A stretch of DNA of 64,000 nt from Hepsetus odoe (taxonomy: Eukaryota > Chordata > Actinopteri > Characiformes > Hepsetidae), in NCBI GenBank assembly GCA_017165825.1, contig CM029380.1, forward strand, positions 8,720,764-8,784,763. Direction: 5' to 3'. The notes under the pieces were generated by a model. The model saw only the letters and a list, made by a program, of their open reading frames with translations, did not search any database and was not told where the DNA came from. The position numbers and the translations under genes were made by a program. Below, piece by piece: positions 1 through 11,909 of this stretch (positions within the stretch are counted from its first letter, which is position 1; each line of letters opens with the position of its first letter).

Positions 1-3000
1 CCACTTCCTTCTCTACTGCCGAATGACTGACTGGGTGCAAATCAAACAACTAAGATGGAAGTCACTTTTGCCTTCCACCTATTTAGTGTGCATGACGACA
101 CCCGTCTGCAATTTCACATGGAGGTGTGCGAATAGAGATCCAAGTCCATGCTGCCTTGCTTGCCTCATGGCTTTAAAAAATGGCTCCTATCACCTAATTG
201 TTTACACATAGAATAAGGACTCTTTGAAACTGTATTCTGGGTCTGTTATCCTACCAGAACAAGCATACAACTGTACAAAACCATGCCAATACAGGAAATC
301 TGCAAGCTGTCAATTCACATTGTGCATAAAAGACAGGCAGAGAAAAAGAGGGGGAAAAAAAGAGCAGTAAAACTAAATGCAATATGTACACCACAGCTTA
401 AAGCTTAAATGCCCTTTTTGGCATCAATGTTTTTCAGGAGAAACATAATCCACCCCAATTAATGCCTGAAAATTACAGGCTGGATATAGTGGTGGTTTTG
501 AAACATAAGTTATTGATTTGGAAATGAAAACCTGAACTCTTCAAGGTTAAATCCAGTCCACCCTCATTACAGCTTTGTCCTTGAGAGGCCCCGCATTAGG
601 GACCATGGCAAGGAGCAGAGTGGGGCTGCTTTAATGAAGGTGAATTTAATGGGATTTAATGTAGCTAGGGGCAATGGAGCAGCAGAGATAGGGTTTTAAC
701 AAAGAGCCGGGGAGCAAGGGTACAGCCCAGAGAGCAGCCATTTTCCATTCTTTTTATTTATTTCACCATTCAGTCAGACAGGATGAAAGCATACCATGTC
801 TTAGTTGTAAGTGGGTCCCACGAGTCAGCACTTACACTCTGCACTGGAGTCAGGCTGGAAAAAGACCCTGGCTTTTCCACCCCTGCCATCCACACCATCT
901 ATTGTAAAGTCCAATATAACATGATATTATTTAGAGAAAAAATAAAAATCTATTCCACACACATAACCCTTCAACTTGCACTGAGAACAATGCAGAAAGC
1001 AATGCTGAAAAACCTGGAAATATATTAGTTTTAGAAGAAAAGTAATCTTACTTCTGAAGAAAAAAGAAAAAATTGCTTACTAAATTAAAAACTAATACAA
1101 TTCTATGTTGTCACAGAACATATATACAAGTTTCTTTCAAATTTAATTCCAGTTATCTTTTTCTGATGCAACATAACTGTTTAGTGTAGTAGCCAACTTT
1201 TCTCCCCAACACACTCTCTCTTTCTTTGAAGCAAAAGTAAATGACTTCCTTATATTATACAGTAACTTGGCTTTCTGACCACAGGGTGTACCGGTGCCTC
1301 AAGCTGCCTCTCTCAAAAAGAAGCTAAGGACAACTGGCAATTCAAGGAGTTGTTGACTTTCAGATTTGGCTCCATCATTAATTGTGAGGGTGTACAAGCG
1401 TGTAGGCCAACGGCTAAAAAGCAGTGGAGAGTTGGAACTGAGAGGTCACGTCTCTCTCCCAGCTGTGCCCTCAACTTCTCATGCACTTGATGCAAACAAT
1501 GTGTGCTTTCTGCAAATAATATTAAACAGCCTGCTTCCACAGTAATGCCCCATAAATATGCCTAAACCTTGAAGAGCAAATATAATTACTTTCATACCTT
1601 TTTCCAAACTCGTTGTGCAGAATCATTTCTCTTCTCCCCCACCCGATGTCTGCCCCTTGCTCTACCACTTTTTTCTTCTCTTCCCTTTCTCTTTCCCCAC
1701 AAATCATCCTTTCTCTGTGTGCACACAGTTAAGAGGTACAGAAGCACAAACAGCACATTAATTAGAACCGTCAATAGAGGAATACAGCACAAAGTTATTG
1801 GTAACCTGTACTGGTTTCATAAAAATCCAAGCAAGTCTAAGACTTGCCCATTACAGAGCACTGTTTTTATCCACAAACCCGGAGAGGCAGCACTGAAAAT
1901 GAGTCACAGCTCATCTCCAACTTATTCCACTCGTCTTACCCTGGAGAAAAGCACCTGAGAGGAGATTTTCTTTATTTCCAGTTCTGCTTACGCTGAATTA
2001 TACCTCTCTGCATTTTAAATAGCAAAACATGCTGTTGATACATCACTTAATGTGCATTTTATGAATCTCTTTGGGGTTTTACAAAAGGAAAGAAAAAACA
2101 ATGCTGCTGCTGAGAGGTCAAACTCAGGGTACATAATTTAAGACATACACTTCACATAGCGGTGCATACGTGAGTGGCCTAATTAATGTAGAGCCATGCC
2201 TCTCGAACTCACTGATCTTCTGCCAAGTTCACCATGTGTGGATGCAGAGCTGCAGCTGAGGGCAATTGGTAAAGAATGAGGGGGCAAAGGAATCCATGCA
2301 CCCTCACCTCTGCCTAAAGAGATTTCACCAGCAACAGGGAAAGTCTCCATGACAGGGAAAACCTTGTGGTCAAAGGTCAACCAACCACTCAGAATAGTCT
2401 GATAAAGCTGAGCTAAAGAGAACCAAATAAAAACCATCTCCTTTCATGAACTGAAAAGCTATTTAATCCCAGAAAATGTTTCTCTTCTTTATGACACAGG
2501 CTGTTGATATGGATTACAGCAATACTATGAAGAGTCCAAGCCTACAAGCTGTTTCAGAGTGCTTTAAATAAGTTTAGAATTCACTCTGTGATCATGAGGC
2601 CCTTTTATACCATTAGGCATTTTGGAGCCTGTTTAAAAACTCTGACAATCATATGAGTGGTTGTGTTGGGGGTATATGACATCTTCATATCAAACAACAG
2701 CCACTGGATTAAGTCAGAGGGAAAAAAAATAGAAGGCGAAACAAAATTGTGCCACTTTAACAAACTCTACATATAATGAGAAAAGTGCAGTAAAAAAATG
2801 TCCCCAACATTTTTCCCTTTCCTTGACCTGGATCCAAGAAACACTTTAAAGTGTTTAAGGAATTAAACGGTTTTAATTGCGGAAGGAATTAGGAAACATT
2901 GTCAAATCCGGTAAATATTTTGTAATTACTAATAGGCAGTGATGGCAGTAAAACAAGCCGCATTGTTCGCACATCTGCGTTTTTCATTTAATTCTTGACT

Positions 3001-4360
3001 TTCATTGAAGTTGTCTGTAATCCCTCAAACATGACTAATGGGAAACATTTAGTATAAGTTTGTGAACAAGTGGTTTTAATTAAAAGCTGCTTTTCAGAGA
3101 GCCTTCAACTGAAAGAAGTTTATCATTTCTGCAGAAGAGTATTGCATGTATTTCTCCTTTTATTAGCAGATATACACTGCACTTGTTAAAAGGTGTTATG
3201 CATTTTATCCGGTAACTTAGAAGATGTACAAGAGTAACTGAACCATATTTCTCTTCAACAACTCCTTTAAAGTATTTTAAAGTGAGTAAACAGGCAACAG
3301 AAGAAAAGAGGTTGGGGCTACAGCAACACTGTAAAAGGAATTAAAGATGGACTACTGGAATTCAAATATCCATATTTAGTATTTAGAACTTCCTGTGGGC
3401 AAAAGCAAAGAAATGGTTTAAGCAGGCTGACTGGCATATAAAAGCATTCTGTGAGGACAGCAGAAAACCATATTTTACCACTTCCTACAGAGGAAATTGT
3501 CGGGGAACTCCACTGGAATCTACATGGGAAAAGTTTGTGACCCCGTGCTGACAGCAGTCTGTTCCTTCCTCATGTAGTGCAGTGAAGTTTATAAGAGTTA
3601 ATGAACAGTACTGGCATACCAATTTTTAGCGTTAGTCTGTGACACTCTGACCCTTCAACTTAAAAGGAAAGGTTACACTTTACATATGGGTGTAATCAAA
3701 TAATCTATTCACATTCCAACCTGAATACTGTGCTCCTAAACATCACACAGACCTAAGAGCATGTGGTAGTAACTTTCAATTCTATTTAAGCTGTCCAAGG
3801 CTTTTTTCTCTGCTACTAAAAACAAATGATCAACTCAATAAGGGGTGATTCAGAAAGCAGATTTAAACTTAATGTTGGCATTATTTTTAGAATGACAAAT
3901 AATGTTACACTTTCGCTCTGGCTGCTAAATCTTTTTTCAGCATGTTAAATGAATATGTGTAGTAAGCATTAAATACAAGTAAATGTGTTTGTTCTAATAC
4001 TTCAATAATATTTCAAATCAATAGTTCAAAGGTTCCATTTGTGTGTATGTCAAATGTTTGGCTTAAAATGAATAACAGTATAAAGTGCTTTTTTCTTTAA
4101 AAAAAAAAAAGGGTTGACCACATAGTTCTTCTATAAAATTGTTGTTGCATTTACATGATGTTGCATCTTATGCAATATTTGTGTTTATTAAAAATCCCAG
4201 AAAGTTAAAAGTTATAGAATAAGATTACCAGTAGAACAGATGTGAAATTAATTCTGTGCATAACATTAATGGGCTTTAATCACTGTTTTGCTATACTTTG
4301 CTATACCTTGAAGACTACATGTTATTTAACTTTAATTCAATTATTAATGAACAATAAAGT

Positions 4361-4391
4361 AACAACAACAACAACAACAACAATAATAATA
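4361..4391. repeat. (ACA)n/(ATA)n trinucleotide repeat
   Basis: About eight ACA units run into a few ATA units. It is an imperfect microsatellite in the upstream flank. Confidence 0.85.
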
Positions 4392-5932
4392 CAAATACAT
4401 ACAAGCATGCTTTTCTGTTTGGTTTAGTTCTCTCATTGATTTTGGCTTTTAGATGCTAATAACAGCTAAATATTTACAGATTAATCAGAAGCTTGCTGAT
4501 ATAAGAGGAAGAATACTTTCATGTTACCTCTGTATGATTTATGCATAATTAACTGCCCATTTGCTATACAAAGACAGTAAAGTGAGTGCAAATGTAAACA
4601 TATTCCTCAGATCATTGCAAATGTGATCAAGCTTACAATAGTAAAAGTAATTGATCATGCATCAAGGTGGACAGTCTTGAGCTCCCAGCATGCTCCTCTC
4701 TATGTGAGGAAGTATGTTAAAGCCATTGGTCCAGGCCAGTTTTGTTGGGCGAATTTTGAACTGCCTCCTGGACTTGGCAGTATCTGTGACAGGCCCCTCT
4801 CCTGGTGAGCTCGCCTCTATGATGAATGGCTACCTTTCCATTCTTTATTGCCCCACTAAATCATACGCCTCCAATGCTTTTACAACCAATCCTTGCTGCT
4901 TTTTTTAATCCACTGCCTCTTTTGGAATAAAACTACAAAGACTGTACTTTGCATTTTTTCTACTGAAGAACATGCAGGTCTCAAGAGAGGCCTTTTTTGT
5001 ATGATGCTGGTACAGATATCAGACAACAGAATGCTTATCAATACAGGCAGATTCCCCTTCTAACATTTTAACAACTTGTTCGCAGTCTGAGAAGAGTAAC
5101 TTTCCCCCTGCAGTCTGTGCACTTTGCACATGGTCTACTAATTTGTCTGAGATATGCAAATAAACAGTAAAAAGTAAATGAACTCCTACTTGATCCTAAG
5201 GAATGAGCATATAACGTTTCTTTATAATTAGTCAAGTCATACTAGAGTGTTGTAAGAAAAAAACAGCACATCACAAGATCTTTGTCCTTGAATGCCACAA
5301 AGCAATTCCTGCCCGGTGCCTGGGGCCCTCTATTTTATGCTCAGGTTTATCCATTAGGGTACTACAGGAGTAATGATACAGTACATTATTTCAGTTATTG
5401 CTTTTCATGAAAATGCATTTTGTGGAGACTACATAAAGTGTACAGCATAGAGGTAATACAGTAGATGATACAGTACTTTCACCCCTCATATCCCTTCAAT
5501 ATAATGATACTATCTAGCACCTTATTACCTGTAACTATAGGGAGCGTTGCTGTAGGTGAAATAAGCAGTGCGCTTCTCCTCCATCTCCTGTGATTCATTT
5601 CAGGCAGGCTCTGCCACAGATCTTCATCCACAAACTTTCTCCCTCAGAGCCAACCATCTGCCAGCTAACCCTGAAAAGATAGTTTCAAGAATTATAAATG
5701 AAAATAAAAAGAGATCATATCAGCATTTGGTTATTATTAAGGAAATGAAAGTCGACTTAAATCATCAAATCTGGAGAACAAAGAAAGTTTCAGCACTATC
5801 AGTATCACTTACTTTTGTTCTGTTTTTTTCTTCTTTCTTTCTTTCATTTTGTCTTGTTTTGGCACCATTGGAGGCACAAATCACTGTTTTCTTATACTTT
5901 CACTTTGCACATTATAACCACCTGCAAGGGAG

Positions 5933-6010
5933 AACACAGGGAGAACCTGCATTCTCCCTGTGTTTAAGTATCTCCCTGTGTATTAAGTATTCATCTCTGT
6001 GTTTAAGTAT
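5933..6010. repeat. 13-bp hairpin plus short tandem copies
   Basis: Positions 5933-5945 and 5952-5964 are perfect inverted copies, 13 bp each, with a 6-base loop. The right arm begins a run of three related units, each containing CTGTGT and then TTAAGTA, which ends near 6010. It could be debris of a mobile element or a small minisatellite. No family was recognised. Confidence 0.7.
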
Positions 6011-8253
6011 GAAACAGAGAGCGTGAGCAATCCAATCAAAATCAAACAAAGTTCAAACAATTATTTCATTTGACTCTGACACGAAAACTAGAAATGCACC
6101 ACTAAAACTCTCATGCTCGCAAAGAAGTGCCAGTGACATTATAAATTATTATTTATTTATGTTTAGTTAGCCCAACTAGCATTACAGGGAAAAAACAGAC
6201 AGTACTAAACAGAGGGCAAGACTGATTCTACTGCCCTCCACACTTTTACTCTTTCAAACTGCCAGTGAGCTGCTGCTAAAATACAGCCATCCATTCCTCA
6301 TCAATCAGCCCACGGTCCACACAGACAGACAGGTTGAGTTGCCTCCAGCGCACCTGTAAAGAGTAAATTTAGCCTCACTGACAGAAAGATTTTGACTTTT
6401 TTAGAGGGATCTTCAGCCACTCAGCTTTGAGCCAGGTGTTTCAGTCTGCAGAAGCCAGCCATTGTAAGACTAGGTCACAGCGCTGACTTTTCACTTTTTT
6501 TTTTTCTTTTTTGTGTTCATCACTTTGTACATTTTATAGTGGGCCCATCGTGAAAGGTATGCAGATGTCCAATCTGTTGTCCCAAGAAAGTCCATAAAAG
6601 TGGAACGTAAGGCTTCAGTATAATCTGTACTCTGTCTCCTCCTAGTGGTCTTTTACATGAAGTTACTTGGGATCTATGTTGCAGAATAAAGGAAACAAAG
6701 CAAGGCATTTGCAACCGCCCTGATGGGTCTAGCAGCAAAACAGCAGATAAAACATCAATTAACCATCAATTACAATACATAGGATATATATTCTTGTATT
6801 CCTTTTCCTAAGTTATTTAGATATCATAATAGCTCATATTTATAAGGCCTTTTTCTAGCCGGGACCAGACAGACCATGCTCATACTGTGCTTTGATGGAC
6901 AAGTTTTTATGAGCTATCAATCACCTTAAGTGGAGGCCATGTGCAAGTGTGTGCAGGGAGAGGTCTGACCCGCGGCCTACCATGACATTCAGGGTAGGAG
7001 TGGCAATCACCCAGGAAAGCCCATTACATACCTCACAGCATGATGGATATTCCCCCAAAATGCTCCTATGTAGCCAGTCATATAATTTGTTATGATTTGA
7101 AAAAAATCACATAATTATCCTTTCTTCCTATCCTCTCTCACTTAATAATTTTCTTTTATATACTGTAATTAACTGAGAATGTTATAAATGCTTGAAGGCA
7201 CTATAACTATGCTATAATCCATGTTAAGTATATATTCAGTATACATTTACAATGTTGTGTGAATAAATTAGAAAGTCGTATGCTACGAGTAGCTTTATTT
7301 ATACTCCATACAGACTGAAGACAAATATCTTAAGTGCAAAAAGAGAAAAGACTAGGCCTCCATGTTCAGCCTTTCTCTTGTTTGACCCAGACAAATTTAT
7401 AGATGTCTGGGAATTTATGCTCTTAAAAATGAAGGACATTAATAAGCAATCTCTTCCATTTTTGGATTCAACTGACCACCAGACTGTTCAGAAGTCACCC
7501 TCGTAACTCAAGGAATGCATCGCTAAAAACTGACAGAGCTGTTGTGGAATGCTTCACAGAGTATGGAGGTTTATCTTTGCTTAAATTTAGGAAGCATTCT
7601 CGGAGACTCAAAGTATAATGGGATTCATGTGACAATGTATAACTGTATGTGTACTATTTCTGCACTTAAAATGCCAAATGAAGAGACCTAAGTATTGAGA
7701 CACCAATAACGACTTCTATTGCCTTGTGCCATGAATTGTGCAATCTATTTGAATGAAATGCAAGAGAAGGGACATCATCCAAAAGCACGTTATCGTTTTG
7801 CCTTTAATCAATAGTGCCTGATAGCTAACACACTGCAGGACAAAGGTGAACAGAGAGCTCCTGCTCTGTCAATGAAAACAGCAGGCAACTGGCCAGCAAA
7901 AATAAACTACCAATGGGAACTCAGTATATGACTTGGCTAACACTGTCCCTGGTGGCAGAAACAAAAAACTTTAGAAAAAGCTTAGACTTTGGGCAGCCAA
8001 ATGCTATGCTGGCAACTAAATTTGAGGTATATATATATTGGTAGACTGTAAAAACTGCAGCAAAGTGTGCCTTAGTGTTGCTTTTCAATTGCTGAGTAAA
8101 TCCTGTTTACCTGCCTGAGACCTCCCCTTTATGATTCTCTCTTAACTGATAAAAGCACAGCAAACAAACTCACTTGCCAAATCTCAGCTTCTCTTTCATT
8201 ACTTAACACAGTTTTAACCACAGTTTTAATGATACAGGAAAGGCAGAAGAAAT

Positions 8254-8266
8254 GTTAATAGTTTTC
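8254..8266 (+). promoter_or_regulatory. HNF1-like site upstream of hnf4b exon 1
   Basis: The 13-mer GTTAATAGTTTTC matches the HNF1 consensus GTTAATNATTAAC at ten positions, with an intact left half-site. It lies about 250 bases before the hnf4b start codon. HNF1 proteins are known regulators of HNF4A promoters, so a site here is plausible, but one degenerate match in AT-rich DNA is weak evidence. Confidence 0.35.
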
Positions 8267-8516
8267 AGTTCGGGTAACTCTTTTTTATAATCTATTCAAC
8301 AACACAGCAGACCATCAACACAGAGAGGAAAGGAAGTGCTCAAGTTCCAAAGGTCTTCTCCACAGCAATACCAAAGAAACATAAAGGACCCTGGATCGCT
8401 TGAACTGACAGCTTAGTGATTCTGAGGACCAGCAGCAATGACATGAGAAGAGGACCTTTATAGGCATTAGGTAGTACTGGGCCATATCCTTCCTGCCTGG
8501 GTTAGATCACAATATC

Positions 8517-8631
8517 ATGAAGATCTCTGAGGGTACACTGGATCTGGGAACAACAGACTATGCAGTGAGCTTGGACCCAAGCTACACTATGCTGGAGTTT
8601 GACAGTCTGAGAGTGCTGGCAGTAGAGACAG
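8517..8631 (+). CDS. hnf4b: hnf4b exon 1, N-terminal activation domain
   Basis: The ATG at 8517 opens 38 codons plus one base, ending at a GTAGGT donor. Residues 14-29 closely match the AF-1 segment encoded by exon 1A of HNF4A (P1 promoter), which fixes both this start and the reading frame. About 10 further residues precede it, as in the human P1 isoform. A TTATAG-like sequence lies about 65 bases upstream. Confidence 0.88.
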
Positions 8632-11574
8632 GTAGGTGTGACAACTTATCACTAGCAGTCCACAGTATCTCAACATGGGTTAAAGTACATAAGACTTTCG
8701 TATGTGTGCTCAGTAGCCCAAAAAATGGCAAGAGAGTACCACAAATCAAAAGATCACAATGAACTTCTCAGATTTCTCCGGATTACATTTCAGCAGATGC
8801 ATTAGTGAATGTGGCTTTGCTCTTCTCTCTTGGGGTCGTTCTGCATATGAGTTAAATACACCCAGACAGCTGTAGACATACACCAAAGGTTTATGTTTCA
8901 GGGAATTCTGTCTTCAGTATGTCTGATAGCCCACTGGTGGGAAGTCTGGATTCTTTGAGGCTTTTGCCAAGTAGGCCATGTGTTTAACTGCTCTTTAAGC
9001 TCTTTCACATTTAGAAAGGTTTTTAAGCAGTTTGTCATGATGCATCAAAAATCCAACTCCATTTGCATGACATGACAATTTCCACAATTTCTGTTTCTGG
9101 CCCTGACATTTGAAGCCCCAAGCACCCCTCTCTTCTGTACTCTCTTCCTTAATATCATTTCCTGCAATCATTAGGAGGTTGCTGGGCTGAATCAGGGCCA
9201 CACAGCCACTTTGGTAGATGCACCTACAGGCTCCGTTTAAAGCATGGTTAGCTGGATGGCAAATAGATTGTAACCTCTCAACTCAATACAACTCCCCTCT
9301 GAACCCAATCCCAAATCTTGAGGCTTCAAAACTGATTGAATTTTAATTTCAATTATAAATCAGTGACTATAAAAAGAAAATAATCAGCATAAAATAAAAA
9401 ACCGCTGATGCTGAGGACTCACTAGAGTTCGGAAGGCAATCCCAGAAGCTCTGGCTTTAACTCTGCAGTGTGACAAGGAAAGATCTGTACATCCCATGAG
9501 TTCTTCAGAGGCTTTCCAGCACAGATGGATAAAATACTGTCACCTGCATGATTAACAGGCTGGTGTTTCTGCCTTTAAGGGATTACTTTCACATTATTCA
9601 ACTTGTTTATGTTGGGGACATTTGATTTCATTTTTATTAAATATTACACTTTTTTTAGTATTGTTTCATTTTCATTTAAATGTAATAGAAAAGGAAAACG
9701 AATTCAATTCTGGTAAACAGGCAAGTTTTTAAAAGTTTTAAAAGCCATGAGTAGACAGGTTCAATAATCATGATTTTAATCTGGATTCATTGGGATCATT
9801 TTTGTCATGACTGAGCAGCCCTAAATCCCACCTTGCTCAGTTTCCCAACTCGAAGTGCTTCACTTACACACATTAGTGAGGAGTCGCTGTCCTCCGTGCG
9901 CGTGTCCAGCAGAAATCCTGAACACGTTTAAAACCAGGGAAAACACAGTAACTGAATAAAGCAGAAAACAACCAATGGAACACAATTAGCCTTCAAAACT
10001 CTGACTTTCCACTGACCTGTAACTAGTGGAATTTAATGGAGGGTTTCTTCTTTTTCCAACTTGACTTAAAAGTATCCGCGCCTCAGGATCGAGTGCCCGA
10101 GACAACATGGCTTCCACTGAAGCCTCACTACGCTTAACGGCGTTTCATTGCCGCTCTTCTCGGAAAAACCGCTTACAGTCACCAGGTTTCTGCTACAATC
10201 CGTTTCGCATTAAGTTATTTTGACTCAGGAGTGGAAGCAGGTGTTCACCAGTCTCTTCAGCTGATTTTTACCCCCACTTAATGAAAGTTTCCCAGCGCCG
10301 CTCCGCGCGCCGCTCCTCATTGCAGAGAGAGCCGTTAACCAGCCTCTGTGGGCTGAAGGCCTTCAAATGAGTCTCACATTATCAAGTAACGCGACAAGCC
10401 AGCTTTCTTTTCCCCATCTTTTACCTCACGAATATGTGCTGTATTAATAAACCTCACATTTAGCCACTTGTTTGCAGATAAATTGACAGTTTGCTTGCAT
10501 GAAGCCTGTCACGATTCATGGAAACTAAAATTAGACGTTACACTTTGTAGTGCGTATAGACTGAGCGTGATTTGGGACACAGCCGTCGTACTGACCGAGG
10601 CCTTATTGTTTCGAGTGATTCAGACTCAAAAGTGACGCAGCACGAGCACAGCAGGCATCTGTTTTCACAGACTTTCTGTCACGTATTTTATTTGAATATT
10701 CTTGTCCACTCTGCTGAGAGAAAAATGCAGTCCGTCTACTGATGTGTGTCCGTTTTCCAGCACTTGCATATGACTGAGCGGAATCGAATCTAAGATTTGG
10801 ACAAGAACAGCAGAATCGACTCTTTGTAGTTCTGTTCAAACTGCTCAATCTTTTGATTAAAGTGTGATTTGAATGATCTCGGGGTGTCAGGAGACCGAGA
10901 GTCATCAGATGTACATTATAAACACATCGTCCTGGCTGTGTCACTTTAGCTGTGATGAACGAGTGCTTTTTACACACAAAAGGGGAAAATATAACTGAAA
11001 AAGGAAAAGGAAAAAACATAAGTGGAAGAGTTTTTGGAATCATTAGAACAACCATATGTTTTGTTTGTTTGTTTGGGGTTTTTTTTGTTTGGTTTTTTTT
11101 TTTTTTTTGGAAATTTTGAATAAACTTCCATATAAAACGAAGGTTATGTTGTATTTAAATGATTTGCTAGAACCAGGTGTAAAGCCACAACCACTTTATT
11201 TTAGAAAATGTATTCGTGTTATTTGTGCCTGAGTCGTTATTGTGAAAAGTAGCCAGGCTCGCTCTGAGTGTGTGAATAACATGCAGCAGCGGGAATGTTC
11301 CTCTCATATTTCTGCTGCCACATCACAGAGCCGCTGCTGTCCGAGTCTCCCTCGGCTGGACCGCAGCAGCCCAGCGGGACTCTGTGCTCCATCTGCGCAG
11401 ATAAAGCCACCGGTAAACACTACGGCGCAAACAGCTGCGACGGCTGCAAAGGCTTCTTCCGGCGGAGCGTCCGCAAGAACCACGCCTACACGTGCAGGTG
11501 AAGGAGGAGAGACCCAGCTCTCAGTTACACACACACACACACACACACACAGAGAGAGACCCAGCTCTCAGTTA

Positions 11575-11628
<54 letters not shown>

Positions 11629-11877
11629 AGTTTTCTTCAGCAGAATGACTCAATACAATATTCTTACTTTGCTGTTTTATTCACTCAGCCCTTCGTGTTG
11701 GACTCAACACGTTCCTTTGGTGACACTTTTATTTAATCATGCTGGCGAAAGCAGATCACACCTCTCACTCTCAGACTTTATTATAGACTAAAAAGATCAT
11801 TAACATTTCCTTCTTCTTCTTCTTCTTCTTCTTCTTCTTCTTCTTCTTCTTCTTCTTCTTCTTCCTCCTCCTCCTCT

Positions 11878-11909
<32 letters not shown>

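Larger units (their letters stand above)
1..8253. other. 5' flank of hnf4b, no gene recognised
   Basis: This stretch is AT-rich and low in CpG. Open frames of up to about 150 codons occur, but none shows a domain, a signal peptide or splice-compatible neighbours, so I treat them as chance. I see no full-length transposon. The only local structures are an ACA/ATA repeat near 4361 and a hairpin with short tandem copies at 5933-6010. Part of it (about 2810-3180) looks like possible conserved non-coding DNA. Distal hnf4b regulatory sequence is expected here, but that is inference. Confidence 0.6.

Noticed and set aside
5568..6026. 152-codon + strand frame
   Set aside because: Low-complexity Phe/Ser stretches, and it runs through the hairpin repeat. 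No support for a gene.
10603..11055. 150-codon frame on the - strand near the CpG-rich patch
   Set aside because: No domain, no signal peptide with a convincing follow-up, and it lies antisense in hnf4b intron 1. Chance length is plausible.
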